Source: Symsagittifera roscoffensis | Taxonomy: Eukaryota; Xenacoelomorpha; Acoela; Convolutidae | Length of the DNA: 64,000 nt | NCBI RefSeq assembly: GCF_963678635.1 | Contig: NC_087064.1 | Coordinates: 11,888,819-11,952,818, forward strand | Direction: 5' to 3' | Shown: positions 22,101-33,134 of the stretch, in pieces | Numbering within the stretch: the stretch's first letter is position 1 | Layout: every line of letters begins with the position of its first letter | Notes under the pieces: model-generated | The model's database searches: none | Seen by the model: only the letters and a program-made list of their open reading frames with translations | Told to the model about the DNA's origin: nothing | Program-made: the position numbers and the translations under genes

Positions 22101-25100
22101 CTTTAACTGCTGCTTGTAGCACGTTTAGATGGAAATATTTTTACTTTTAAGTGAACATCTCGGAAAATAAATTCTCCATTCGATTTTTTTTTCGGCTCAG
22201 TATTTCTTGTTTTCCTGCTTATTGCTTCTTTTTTAGGCTTCTGCTGCCCTTTTCTCAAATTGTTTTTTTTATGGATGTGACGTTATAAAAAATATCGAAT
22301 CAGCTCTTTTATCCGATAATAGACAAGCAGTGATTAATGAACGCAGTGATTTATGACTAATTTAGGTCGTGCGGTTTTTGTGTTTTTCCCGGAAAAAGTC
22401 TAGCGGAAATTCATTTAGCTCGTTTGATTTTTCGCGGTTTTACTTTTGATCGTTTTTTGAGTTCTCTTCAAATTGATTGGCTAAAAAGAAGGCAAGCTTT
22501 GTTCTCAGATTAGAAAAATAGAAATGTCGCGACAAAACGTGAACGAATCTGTTTTCGAAAGAAGAATTTGTTTTTCAGAATTCCCAGCTGAATACAAAAA
22601 CGCTTCTGATCCAGTTTTTTGTAATTGGGATAATTTGATGAAAAATATGTCAAATGTGAAACTTAGATTGATTGTTTGCGAATGTAGCTGGTCGAAGAAT
22701 TCTGTGTTTTTGCACATCAACGTACCATTCTCATTTTATTATCAGAACTCAGTTAGACGAAGCTAAGAGGAGGGAAGTTGACCGGCTGAGGACTGACTTC
22801 AAAGAGAAGGCGAGACTACACAACAATGACAGATCAGTGCACGAGGACTATGTCAAGAGTATGACTGCACATATGAACAGACCGAAGGACCCCAAGGAAT
22901 TCGACAAGTTTTCGGAAGACGACCTCCAGCAGCTAATTCATACGGCCACCAGGGACTTAGGTGAGTGGTCTTAACTACATTTGAGTTTCTAAATCTTCAA
23001 GTATTGTTACTCTTGCGAGAGCAGTTGTCTAATTCCTTGTAATATAAAGACGATATATGAGACTTGATATCTTAAAGAGAAATGAACGTAGTAAAGACTC
23101 TAATATAGGTCTTGCTGATTTTTTTTGTTTTTCAGGAAAAGTCTTGAAAGTCTCTAATAACTACAGATGTGCATTCATAGATATTGATGCATTTATGTAT
23201 GCATTGAGGTATATATGCACTTTTCGAGTTCAAATTAAATTAATCTGCTGAAAATGACGTAAATAGCACTCTCCAAATATGAGTGTGGAAATAGCGCGAA
23301 AAATTAAGAACAATTTCTAGTTTCGAAAGTGTAACTTAATTTTTAGATTTCCAGCGGATTAAAAACTGTACTTATTGATCCAGTTTTCTCAAATTGGATT
23401 AATGTTATCAGAAAAGAGCCGGTCATAAATCGTTTTAAAAAATCAAAGAGCTTAAAGGGCAGCTTTTTTTTGTCTTTCAAAATCGAAAGTTGAGATTCTT
23501 CTAGCACAGTTAGTTTGTTTTATATTTTTACTTGCGTTCATTACTCTTTTTCAATCTTCGATTGGCTATGATATATTTGTTTTACTTAACAGCCTTGAGA
23601 TTTTTTCAACAAATTTAGTGTTATTTTTCTATGCTTACTTGCGTTCATTACTCTATTCTAGTCTTTGATTGGCACTGCTAGGGAAGTGTACAAAAAGTGC
23701 TCCGAGCTTGAAGTTGCCGCTTACTAATGTAGTTCTAGAGCATAAACTGCGCCTTTTAATAAGTCAGTATACGCTTTATAAGAATAAAAAGACTTTCTCA
23801 GTATTTTTGTGAATTCGGCGAGTGCGTCACTTGTGCTACATTTTCCCGAAATCCAAACTTTAGAGGAAAAAAAGCAGATTGCAATACTCAAGTTTTCGTT
23901 CAATCTCGATTTCTTAGTTTTTTCGTCAAAAACCTGAGTGCGTTCATGTTATTTCGTTTTTTTTTCAGCCCATTTTGATTGCCAACTCGGTTCACGTTGT
24001 TTTCATGTATTTTAAGCTCAGCTTGTCGGTATTTTCCTAAATAAATTTTTATTTATAGAGGGGTATGGTAATTTTTGTGCCTTTTTTGGCGAAATATTGT
24101 TCCTTTTTTTCATCGGCTCACCACTCTTTTCAAGAGTAATGAACGTAGCTGTATTTTTTTCAGGAAAGAGCCTTGAATTGCTCTAATAAGAGGAATCGAA
24201 ACTTGATTTTATCAAAATTTTATTTCATTTTATCAAAAAGTCAATTTTATCAAAAAGTCAAAAAATACTTCATCCTAAAATCTAAAGAGGGAAGAGTTAA
24301 GGCCATATATTTTTTTTTACTTTTTTGCGTTTTTTGTTTTTTTTTGCGTTCATTGCTCGTTTCCAACTGTCAGTTGGCCGCGTTTCTGGTTTTCACGGCT
24401 ATACTCTGGAATACCCGTGTGTAAGATAGAAAGGAGATAAAAGATGAGTTACCAAGGCTGTGTTCAGACTGTTGTATAGGTCGCGATAATTTTTTTTTTA
24501 TTTTCAATTGAGTATATTGTTCGGACAGTAAGTTTCAAATAAATTTATTGTTCGGACAATCAGTTCAAATTCATTTTTCGCGGTTTGATTTCTTTTCATG
24601 TTGAGTTCATTTCCTTTGTTAAAAGTAAGGCAAATTCCACTATTTAACAGCAAAAGTGTAAAATTCTCGAAAAACGTGATCGACTTCTAGTTTCAAAGGT
24701 GAATTTAGTTTTCAGATTTCCCAGCGAATTAAAAGTTACTTTTTGATCCAGTTATATTTAATTGGGTTAATAAAATGCCAATAGATATCTTTAAAGTTTT
24801 CTAGAAATTTAAAAAGCCATAAGGGCATCTATTTTTTTTTCTTCGAATTTCGAAAGTTGAAATGTTTTTCGAATAAAAATTCGGTATTTATTCTGTTTAA
24901 TTGCGGTCATTGACTCTTTTTCAACTGTCTGTTGGCAATGTTTTCCATTTTTCTGCCAAGCCTCTATCGGCTTAATTGCACCTTTTCACCTGTTAAAATA
25001 GATGAGAGTTATCAGAGTGAGTCTTTCTGGTGCAAAACCCTTGAACTGTTTCTTAAAAGTAAACATTTGCAAAGCTAAGAAATCGTATGCAATTTTTGTT

Positions 25101-28100
25101 TTCCCCGTCAAAACAGTTTTATGCGACGCGTCTGTCATTTTACTTGTCCATATTGTGATGCAAGACTTTGAATCCTCTGCTGTTGATTGCGCGTTTGTTG
25201 TTTTGGAGATTAAGAATTCCCTCAGTTTTTATGGTTAAAGAGATGTTTAATCTTCTATCAGGTTAATAGCAGCTGGGTTTTGTTAGTTCGGACCCAGCAA
25301 GGCGCTTGTGAATATTGAGAGCTTGTGCAAAAAGTTGCTGAATCTTCTAGGTTATTTCAGCCCAACTGTTTTGACCATTGAAAATGGGAAGGAACTTTGT
25401 ATTGGGTGTGTTGTAGTTTGTTTTTTCTTTTCGTTTTTCACGCAAGATCAGGTACCGCATATTAGCTTCAGAATGGGTCAAGTAATATATCTTAATAAAG
25501 CCCTTTCATTCTCGATTCAAACGAAATAAAAAATATTGTAAACATTTTTTTCGGGTGGTAAGAAAAACTTGTTTGAAATTTTTGTTTTTTTTGGGCCTAA
25601 CTTCGAGCGAATAATTGATCGAGCAGGCTTATTTTGTTGTTCATCCAAAAGAATTTACCGCAAATAATCATCGTATTGGCTAGAGTGATATATCATATTA
25701 AAGCCAGTTCCGAGCGAGTAAAGCAAGCGAGCAGGATTATTACAGAAGGATAAGCCATGAAACTTTAGCTTAACTCCAGTAAAATTATGTTAACTCTTTT
25801 GATTAGCAAGCGTTATTAAACTGGAATAAAGACTTTTTCTGGTTAACAACTAGTTTAACAAAATTAGTTGAATCACTTGCTGAGGAGGAGGAAAAGGCAG
25901 CTGATTTCTTCTCTATGCAGCTGACTTCTTTCAGTTATATTCTCTTTTAATAACGTTCCAGGTTGCTACCCCTTGGCCTGGAGGTAAATCAGTTGCCTTT
26001 GTACCCTAATATCTGGGGTGTAAGTCGTGGCCGGACCTTGTTTTTTCAGATCAAGGAAATTGAAAAAAAATTCCGAAAATTGAATCGTTGGTTTTCCGTT
26101 TGTTCGCTCAAGTTTTGTCGGCTAAATTGTCACAACGGATTTTTCTTGTGCTGTAGACAATTTTCATTGTAAATTGCAAGTGCATGTGTTTTTCGTTTTA
26201 ATTTCAGGGGGGACTTAGAAGATTTTTTTTAAAAAATTTCATAAAATCTTTTTTCGGTTCAGTTGGTGTCTGCTAAAAGATTGTCGGCTTAGCTGCCACA
26301 TCACTGATTTTTCTTGTGCTGTAAACAACTTGCATTGCAAGTGCAAGTGTCGTCCCTTTTTCTTTAAGGTTTTTTTGTTGATTTTATTCCGTTGTTGCTG
26401 TTCTAAAATTCAAGTGTCTGGCATGTTTGCCTGAAATGATTTTCTATCGAGACATATGAAATTTTATATGACCTAGTGTTTTTTCAAATTTTTCTTGTTT
26501 TTATGTTTTGTTTTATGTTTGTGTTGTATCGCAAGTGGTGCGAAGCTCCGCTTCGCCTCTGTGTTTGAATGTTTTTTAGTGCTATCTTGGGAATAAAAAA
26601 CTTCAAATTTTCTAAAGAACTTCTGAAGTAAAATGAAAAATCTTATTTGAAATTTGAAAACTGTTACCCGATATGACTTTCCTACTGTGCCCGTCGAATA
26701 TGCCTAATTTTTATGCATTTTTCTGATCCTTTTATCACACGAATCATAAAAACGAAGACTAATTTGAAAGAAAAAGTATGAAAAGGCTTCTTATGTATTT
26801 TTTTTATGAATATGGTCGGAATATACTGTGCAGGCTATCCTTCTTTATTGTTTTTTTGTTGCTTATTTTTATTAACTGTTTTTTGGTTTAAAATTTATGC
26901 TTATTGGCTTCAATTTCCGACTTTTGAAGAAATTGAGGCATATATATGGTTGGTGGTAGATGCTTCCAAAAAGTCCCCAATAATTACGAGGAGCGCGCGC
27001 CAAATGAGGCAATTTTTATGGTCAAAACTTTCAAAAAAAGCCCAAAATGGCAAAGAAATATTTTTCAAAGTCATTGCGTTTTTGAACAGCTCGAGGAATT
27101 CATTTGGGTGACTATTTTTTTGATAATCCGCATCCAACCCCCACCCCACCCCCTCACGATAAAACCTAGATCCGCCCCCTGCACTGTCATGTTTATGATT
27201 ATCTCATGTTTAGATGAGATAGACAAGAAGCGTGAGGAGGAGTATAAAAAGCATGAGATGAGGAGAGAAATTGAACACAGGAAGGCTATGGAACATCTGA
27301 CACCTGAAGAGAGGGCTCAGAAGGAGAGGGAATGGCAGGCACAGAGGAACAAACTTAAAGAACACCCGAGGTTCATTTTTTGTAGTTTTAAGTCGGAGCT
27401 TTTCCTTATAAGTGGATGTGTGCGCCGAAAAAGGAGTTTTATAAGTCTGAACCATCCAGCCTTCAAAAAAAAGTACTCAAAACCAGGGGCGGATCTAGGA
27501 TTTTGAGTGGATTTTCAAAAAATTTTCGAATATTTTGTCGACTTTTTGAGTCAAAACGCTATTTCAGTCCAAAAACCTGCATGTGAACTGTGAACCTAAA
27601 AAAGTGCCACTTTTTTCAAAAAGCACCCACTTGTAAAAGTTTTCCAGAAGGCATTGTACTAAAATTCTTTACAAGCTATAACACTGAGACTACAGCTGCG
27701 GTTGTAGTTGGCCATGATCATATGTACTAGTGTTGACAGGATGCACGAGCCGGGCCATAAGGAGAATCTGAAGGAGGTGTGGGATGAAGTGGACCACATG
27801 GAGGGCCAGAAGTTCAACCCCAAGACCTTCTTCCACATGCACGACACCAACTCTGACGGCCGATTAGGTCAATTTCACAGATTTATTATTTTAGTTTTAT
27901 TTAGTTGCATCGGTTGTTTCTTGTTTTTTTTTCAGTTCTCTACGCTCAAATTTTTCACCATTGATTGATTTACAATTTTTTTAAATGTTGAATTCAAATT
28001 TATTTGCCAAATTGATAGGCGAAGTAAAGGCAATAGTAGATAGCGGGAGGAAACTTGAAGAAAAATAATGAGCTGTATAGTGATTTTTTTGGTTTCCTTA

Positions 28101-30146
28101 AGTTCATTGACTAATTTTCCTCTAATTTTCTCTGTTTCTTTTGGATGGAAAATCGCAAGGAAAAAAACACCCTGGCCCGAAAGAGTCTACTTTTCTTTCC
28201 GTAAGTGGAAGCATTGTCAGTCGAAAAAACGTCATCTCATGACAGGGGCGGATCTAGGATTTTCTCGAGGGGGGGGGCGGATTTTCAAAAAAAATTCGAA
28301 AATTTTGTCGACCTTTTTTTTTAGATCGACCGAATTGATTTTTCGAGCTCTCCCTAAGCACGTTTTAGTCCCTGTTTTGTTTTGGCCAAATTTTGTGCAC
28401 CACAGGCGAAATTTTGAAAAAACAGTCCAAAAAAGGCGTTTTTAGGCACTTTTTGGAAAATTTTGACCAAAAAATCGCGTTTTTTCGGCGCGCGCTCCCC
28501 CCTCAAAATTAGTATATATTGGCGCCTTTAGAAAAATTTTATGGTGGGTCGACCAAAAATGGATTTCTTAAAAAGTAAGAAAGGGGGGACCCTTTGGGTC
28601 GGCAGGGGGTCGAATCTCTAAATCCGCCACTGTCTCATGAGCGTAGTCAGATGGGCGGAAAATAGTTATGAGTGAAATTATTTGAAAAAATGGTTCGAAA
28701 TATCTAGAAATGAATGAATGTAAAATGTTCTTTTCCAGTCCCCTTTTGATTTTTTTCTGATATTCGATATAGCGAAACCTGTTTAAAAATACTTTCGATA
28801 ACCTAAACTCCAATGAAACGTACCGGTGTGAACAATTGAACAGATTCTTACAGCATTTCTTTCACATAAATTTCCAAGTGATCAATTTCTTAGGAACCTC
28901 ATTTAGTAATTTTAAAGGGGTGGGAGACTGCAAAAGAGCCGTAAAATTAATACTTGATTGAGCGTGTGTTTGAACGTGTGTGTATTTGTGTAGATGAGTT
29001 TGAGCTGGAGGCGCTGTTCGTGAAAGAAGTTGAGAAGATGTATGCGGAGGCCGAGAAGAATGGGCAGTACGAGGACAAAGAGGAACTGGCGAGAGTGAAG
29101 GAGGAGGAGATGGCGAGGATGAGACAACATGCCATGCATCAGGTCGACACTAACAAGGACCGCACCATCACCTGGGAAGAGTTCGACAAGTTCACCAACT
29201 CGGCCGAATTCGAAACCGACGATGAATGGAAGGGTGAGTGCAAACGAAGTTTTCACAACATTGAAGAGGGGGAGGAAGTCTAGAAATGTGAAACATCTCA
29301 AAGATATCTAAAACTGCTACGAGAACAACTCGAAACTGAAGGCAGCTCGCAATTTTTAGAAAAGCGCCAATTCTCTGTAAATTTTTGAAGAAATCTCTGT
29401 AAAGACCAATTCGTCAAAGACCAATTCACGCACATTGCATCGCTCGTGGCGAATGTAAGCGCAGCTGAGCAATCGATTGCTACTTGTCATTAACGATTTG
29501 TAAACCAATGTTGAAATTATGTGAGTTGCCGATTTCCTTGAATTTGTGAATTGTCTTTGGATGCGAGTTGTCGTGGCACCATCTAAAACACAGTGCTTTG
29601 TTTCAACGCAACTAAAGCTTTGTTGGCTAAGGTGGGTCGAGAGTTACGATAAAGAGAAAAAGAAAAAGAAATTTTGTTCTAGGCGTTCAGTCAGCAAAAT
29701 CTACTCCAATTTCTGGTAATTTATCTGGGAGTTCAGTGTGCATATATTTTACATCGATGTGATTACATGGTCTTTCAGACAGGCTGGAATATACAACTCA
29801 TTTTTGTAGATCCACAATGGATTTATTTATTTCAGGTGTGAGCGAAACAGAACAATTCAAAGAGGACGAGCTTAAAAAATACGAACAGGAGTTGGAATCC
29901 GAAATGAAACATCTGATGGAGCGGAAAGAGAAACTGAAAAAGTATAAGGAAAAGATGGGCAAGGATAAACCACCCACGAAACAACCCCCCTCCAAGGACC
30001 GCCATCGGGCTGGTAATGTCCCCCCTCCTCCACCCGCAGCCCACCCGGCCGCATACTATGACGTAGACGGGGAGAAAGTGGCCAACTATGACGCAATGAT
30101 TGATGACTACAGAGACTATAGAGATATTCAATTCGAGGAGCACTAA
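19193..30146 (+). CDS. NUCB1: Nucleobindin (secreted/Golgi EF-hand calcium-binding protein)
   Basis: Seven exons, 19193-19346, 19537-19765, 22746-22960, 27214-27370, 27740-27867, 28994-29233 and 29836-30146, join in phase to 477 residues (vertebrate NUCB1/2 are about 420-460). Order: hydrophobic signal peptide (1 to about 26); a nesfatin-1-like region with YEKYLREV and TSHHVRTQLDEAKRREV; a basic, Lys/Glu-rich helical region (about 200-250); KENLKEVWDEVD; EF hand 1 loop at 287-298 (DTNSDGRLDEFE, split by an intron); EF hand 2 loop at 346-357 (DTNKDRTITWEE, with Arg replacing the usual Gly at position 6, as in the family); a short coiled coil (about 380-425); a Pro-rich stretch; and an unusual Tyr/Asp-rich end. 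Nucleobindins bind calcium and G-alpha-i in the Golgi lumen and are secreted. A single invertebrate gene probably corresponds to both vertebrate paralogs. Confidence 0.95.
19960..20620. repeat. Dispersed repeat family A, copies in nucleobindin intron 2
   Basis: Contains GGGGAGGAACTTTGT (also at about 6150, and as GGGAAGGAACTTTGT at about 25387), then AAAATCAGGTGCC/AAAATCGGGTACT phrases, then GTGATATATCATATTAAAGCC and GCAGTCGTGATT. The same order occurs at 6140-6400 and 25384-25760. No ORF or termini are visible. Confidence 0.6.
20975..21350 (+). repeat. Composite repeat family B with internal tRNA-like module, copy 1
   Basis: A 5' part (AACTCGCAAAAG, GTTCACTTATTTGGTGGCACTTTTGC) leads to a tRNA-like module at 21172-21244. 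A T-run, then TAATTCGATGC, then TATAGAGCTGTTTTTTGTCGTATTCTCGCTAG, and finally the GCGAAGCGCAGCTTAGCC hairpin (21333-21350) follow. The whole order is repeated at 53259-53670. The 3' third alone recurs at about 3340-3391 and 4383-4435. Confidence 0.75.
21172..21244 (+). other. tRNA-like module (not an intact tRNA gene)
   Basis: GCGGCCGTGGCTGAAGGG gives an acceptor start and A-box-like region, GACTCATAATC gives an anticodon-loop-like part with CAT, and GGATCGAAT is a weak B box. The acceptor ends pair only partly. It is probably a Pol III promoter relic inside repeat family B. Confidence 0.5.
21360..22100. repeat. Diverged copies of the 1-kb dispersed repeat
   Basis: Two successive copies (about 21360-21700 and 21720-22080) share with 2540-2940 the phrases TTAAGTTCA-TTTCCTTT, AAGGCAAA-TCCACTA, GAACAGCAAAAGT, CGAAAAACGTGATCGA, TTTCAGATTTCCCAGC, and a segment like TTTTCAACTGTCTGTTGGC. 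Divergence is substantial. They lie in nucleobindin intron 2. Confidence 0.6.
23080..24440. repeat. Further diverged repeat copies in nucleobindin intron 3
   Basis: Phrases of the same families recur: ATGAACGTAGT with TATAGGTCTTG and T-run-CAGGAAAAGTC (23081-23145); CCAGCGGATTAAAAACT with TTGATCCAGTTTTCTCAAATTGG (23345-23400); and CTTGCGTTCATTACTCTTTTTCAATCTTCGATTGGC (23530-23570), echoed at 23635-23670. No coding exon lies between 22961 and 27213. Confidence 0.55.
24560..25350. repeat. Diverged long copy of the 1031-bp repeat in nucleobindin intron 3
   Basis: Collinear with 2540-3260: CGCGGTTTGATT, CCACTATTTAACAGCAAAAGTGTAAA, GTGATCGACTTCTAGTTTCAAAG, TTGGCTTAATTGCACC-like, GATGAGAGTTATCAGAGT, CCTCTGCTGTTGATTGCGCGTTTGT and GACCCAGCAAGGCGCTTGTGAATATTGAGAGCTTGTG. 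It shows that the block duplicated in RNF34 intron 1 is a dispersed family, not unique intron sequence. Confidence 0.8.
25384..25770. repeat. Dispersed repeat family A, copies in nucleobindin intron 3
   Basis: GGAAGGAACTTTGTATTGGGTGTG, ATCAGGTACCGC and TAATAAAGCCCTTTCATTCTCGATT repeat the 6150-6300 order. A second piece at about 25680-25760 has GAGTGATATATCATATTAAAGCC and GAGCGAGTAAAGC. It directly follows the 1-kb family copy, as though both were parts of one longer element. Confidence 0.6.
26990..27181 (-). mobile_element. hAT-type MITE fragment, reverse orientation
   Basis: Reads GAGCGCGCGCCAAATG-AGGCAATTTTTATGGTCAAAA and ends AAACCTAGATCCGCCCCCTG, the reverse complement of one family terminus. 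The other half is absent. It ends 33 bp before the nucleobindin exon at 27214. Confidence 0.75.
27484..27620 (+). mobile_element. hAT-type MITE 5' fragment
   Basis: Starts CAGGGGCGGATCTAGGATTTTG and continues with GGATTTTCAAAAAATTTTCGAA and TTTTGTCGAC, the left end of the family, then loses similarity. It lies in the intron between nucleobindin exons 4 and 5. Confidence 0.75.
28243..28632. mobile_element. Complete hAT-type MITE in a nucleobindin intron
   Basis: A 390-bp element with CAGGGGCGGATCTAGG at the left and ...AAATCCGCCACTG at the right, flanked by a perfect 8-bp target duplication TCTCATGA (28235-28242 and 28633-28640). Internal order matches 594-990: G-run, GGATTTTCAAAAA, GTCGACC, TTTTGGCCAAATTTTG, GCGCGCGCTCCC, GGGGGGACCCTTTGGGTCGGC. 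No transposase is present. Confidence 0.92.
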
Positions 30147-31743
30147 GTGCGCAGATGAAATTAGATAGATTGAAAAAGTGAAGTCGAAAAAAAGAGGAAG
30201 TTTTGTCGGCTGGAGTGCAGTTGATGTCTGGTTATAATGAATTAGGCTCGTATCAATCTTTCAAGTAAGCTATTTTGAAAAATTTCTGAAAATTTTTTTT
30301 TTGAAATTTTTTAGATTCAACTGGTTTTTTTCAATTGACAACGAATGCGAAATGTTTTTTAAAAAAGTTCTGTGAAAAATGCATAAACATTGATATCAGC
30401 TTCACTCATATTACTTCTCTACATTTTAAAGATAGAAGTGCTATTGTTTTGAATGACTCATCGGTGCAAATCATCTGAAAGTGCAGTTAGCAGTTTTCAA
30501 AAGAACTGGCAGAAGCCCAACTGCTAGAAAAATATATCTACTAAATGTTTCACGCCTGACAATAATTTATATTGATACTAGAATGTGGAGACTTTGTTCA
30601 GGTTAGGATGCAATAAATAAATTCAAGCTTTTATTAATCATAGCTGCCAAAGGTTTTCGTTTGCGCGGGTTTCTTTTTGTTTTGTTTCCATGAATGTTTT
30701 GACATCTTCGCTGTTTCCAATTTCCTGAAGCCATTTTTGAAAATAAAAGAGCCCTTATTTAGCTCATATTATTACATTACCTATATACTTTATCAATCTC
30801 TAAAATTACAAGCTATTCTAGATATAAATGCTATCAATGTACAATTCAATTCAGTTTAAATTAGCTGCTTTTATTAATCAAGTACCCAAGGTGCAATTTA
30901 TTTTGAAGTTTTTTGTCTGAATTCAATTGCAGATGTTTTATGTTTTCCCTTGTTTTTGTGTACAAACAACACAAAGAATAGCCAAAACAGTTAATCCTTA
31001 AATGTGCTTTTCGTCCTAAATATGCTTTCAATAAAGTTTTGAAAAGTTTTTGAAATCAAGCAGGTGAGGCTCGGGGGCTGACATAGATTCTGTCCCCAAA
31101 GTTTAATTGACACAACTCGTATAGCAGGTTTCGTCTTTTTTTAAATTTGTTTCCATAGCTGGCAGTTGGTAGGCGCGCGTCCGTGCTCTCGCACCAATAG
31201 CCACAATAGAACCAACATTTTAAGCCTGGGGACTGGCAAGCTCGTAACATGTATCAGACCGATTGTGCGCTTTTAAACTTCCAAAGTAATTGTGCAAAAG
31301 TTGTATTTTACTTAAATAAATAGGACGAAATTTGATGTTGCATCAAAATAAAACCAAATTTGTATTTTTATGGGTCAAAAATTATTTTTTTTTTGGATTT
31401 TAACTTATGAATAGGTTATATGAAATCTGGAGGTTAGTCAAATGCATCGTGACACAGTCTTTCTTGGTTAAGGTATTGAGAAAAATAAAATAAATGGCTT
31501 AAGATAGAGTTGAGAGAATTGTTCACTACTAGCATGGATGGTTTCGTGCCGTAATAAATCTAAGAAAAGTTTAAGTTTTGCAAAATATATATTTTTGTTG
31601 CATAGAACTTGAGATTATTTGGGCTGTTATGGGCAGCACTCAGTAATTTAAAGCTATGAACCGTATTGTAGATTTTGATCAGACTTGCTATATGAACTTT
31701 CGTAAATAAAGATGTTGCGTAATGAATTTGTGTGATGATTCAG
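30147..31743. other. Intergenic spacer nucleobindin-SEC22B
   Basis: Begins with the probable nucleobindin 3' UTR and polyadenylation signal (30612-30617). A less AT-rich patch at 31050-31250 reads 64 codons open on the minus strand but shows no known motif. No other gene was recognised. Confidence 0.5.
30612..30617 (+). promoter_or_regulatory. Candidate polyadenylation signal for nucleobindin
   Basis: AATAAA within GCAATAAATAAATTC, 466 bp after the stop codon, is the first canonical AATAAA hexamer noted downstream. The cleavage site cannot be seen from sequence alone. Confidence 0.5.
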
Positions 31744-33134
31744 ATGATATTGTTGACGTTTATCGGGCGTGTGACAGATGGACTGCCACTCTCTGCCTCG
31801 ATCCAGGAGGATGAGAAGACGGGGAGGGAACTGGTGGAGTATCAGAACCAGGCCAAACAGCTCCTCAAACGACTCAACATCAGATCCCCTCAACAGTAAG
31901 GCATGAAGACATGTGACATGCTAAGGCAGATTGTTTTCAATATTCATTGAAAGCTTCGGCATTGGATTTTTTTGTCAAGTTGAACATATTAAATGAGTTT
32001 GGAGCTTAAAAACAAAAGGATGAATAACATCGCTTAAAGGGTTTTTTTTGTCGACATGTGAAAATTTCAAACTCTATTTTCTTGCGTGACTATAAAGTGA
32101 CCGCTTTTTTCACGTCAATTTTGGCGCAATTTTAAAGTCAACGTATAAATTTTGTGATGTTTTAGGTGTACGCTGGAGAGCGGCAATTACTTGTTCCACT
32201 ATCTAATCTCAAACGAAATCTGTTTCCTCTGTCTTTGCGAGAGAACTTTTTCCAAAAGACTAGCGTACGAGTTTTTAGAAGACATATCAACACAGTTCCT
32301 AACGCAATACGCCCAAAAGTATGGGTCTGTAGGCAGGCCTTACGCTTTCATAGAGTTCGACACTTACATTCAGAGGGCCAAAAAGTCATTCACAGATGGT
32401 GCAACTAGAGGAAAGAGAAATTTAGTCAATGTCAGCAGCGAACTACAAGGTGAAAATTTTTGTATCTGTGCCAAATCCTAAAAAAATTAACTGATTTGAT
32501 ACTTTTGACCGGAAAGTTGTTGAGACAGTTCATACACGAGGGAAAGAACCAACATACGAGCTATTCAGCTCTATGGGGAACTGCTGGTGTGCCTATATGA
32601 TTAAAAGTTACAATTAATTTTTTTAGGTATTTTTAAGTTGGGTCTTGTTTCTTCACTCTCAAGCAATGAGTTTGGATCATGATGGCCTCGAGTCAATCAC
32701 CTTTTGACAGCGTGGCGGAGAATCAGCTGTTTCACCACCGCCATTTTTTGCTCTTTAAACGGATAGTCTAACTCAAATATTCAGACTGCGAATCATCAGG
32801 TTGTTTTTTTAACCAGTCGAAGCTCCAATTTGTCCAAAACTAAGCTATCAAGGTCGTGACAAAAACGAGTCGCTTAATGCTGAGATATTTTGTAATATTG
32901 TGAGTTTTTTTTTCAGGAATCCAAAGGATAATGGTGCAAAATATAGACGATGTACTGCAAAGAGGAGAGAAGCTTTCCGATTTAGACGACAAAGCGAGCA
33001 GTCTCTCTATGATGTCGGCGAAGTACTCGAAGAGTGCAAAGAGTCTCAACTCCTGGACACACTACGTCAAGTTTGGCCTGGGCTTTTTTGTGTTATTTGC
33101 TGGTGCACTTTACCTCAGATTTTGGTGGTTCTGA
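31744..33134 (+). CDS. SEC22B: Vesicle-trafficking protein SEC22B (longin R-SNARE)
   Basis: Three exons, 31744-31895, 32166-32449 and 32917-33134, join in phase to 217 residues (human 215). SEC22B is a tail-anchored R-SNARE for transport between ER and Golgi. Residues 1 to about 120 form the longin domain: start [16 protein letters not shown], then [30 protein letters not shown] and [14 protein letters not shown]. The SNARE helix runs from about 140 to 195 ([19 protein letters not shown]), with the zero-layer Arg at 161. A C-terminal membrane anchor (about 198-212) is followed by the characteristic short end RFWWF. The frame is intact. The ATG directly follows a CAG at 31741-31743, so a 5' UTR intron or trans-splice acceptor may end exactly at the start codon. 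Confidence 0.97.

Noticed and set aside
28912-29301. 129-codon minus-strand ORF
   Set aside because: Antisense shadow of the nucleobindin exon at 28994-29233.
31050-31250. 64-codon minus-strand ORF in a less AT-rich patch
   Set aside because: No known motif and no clear splice sites; may be promoter or UTR sequence of SEC22B.
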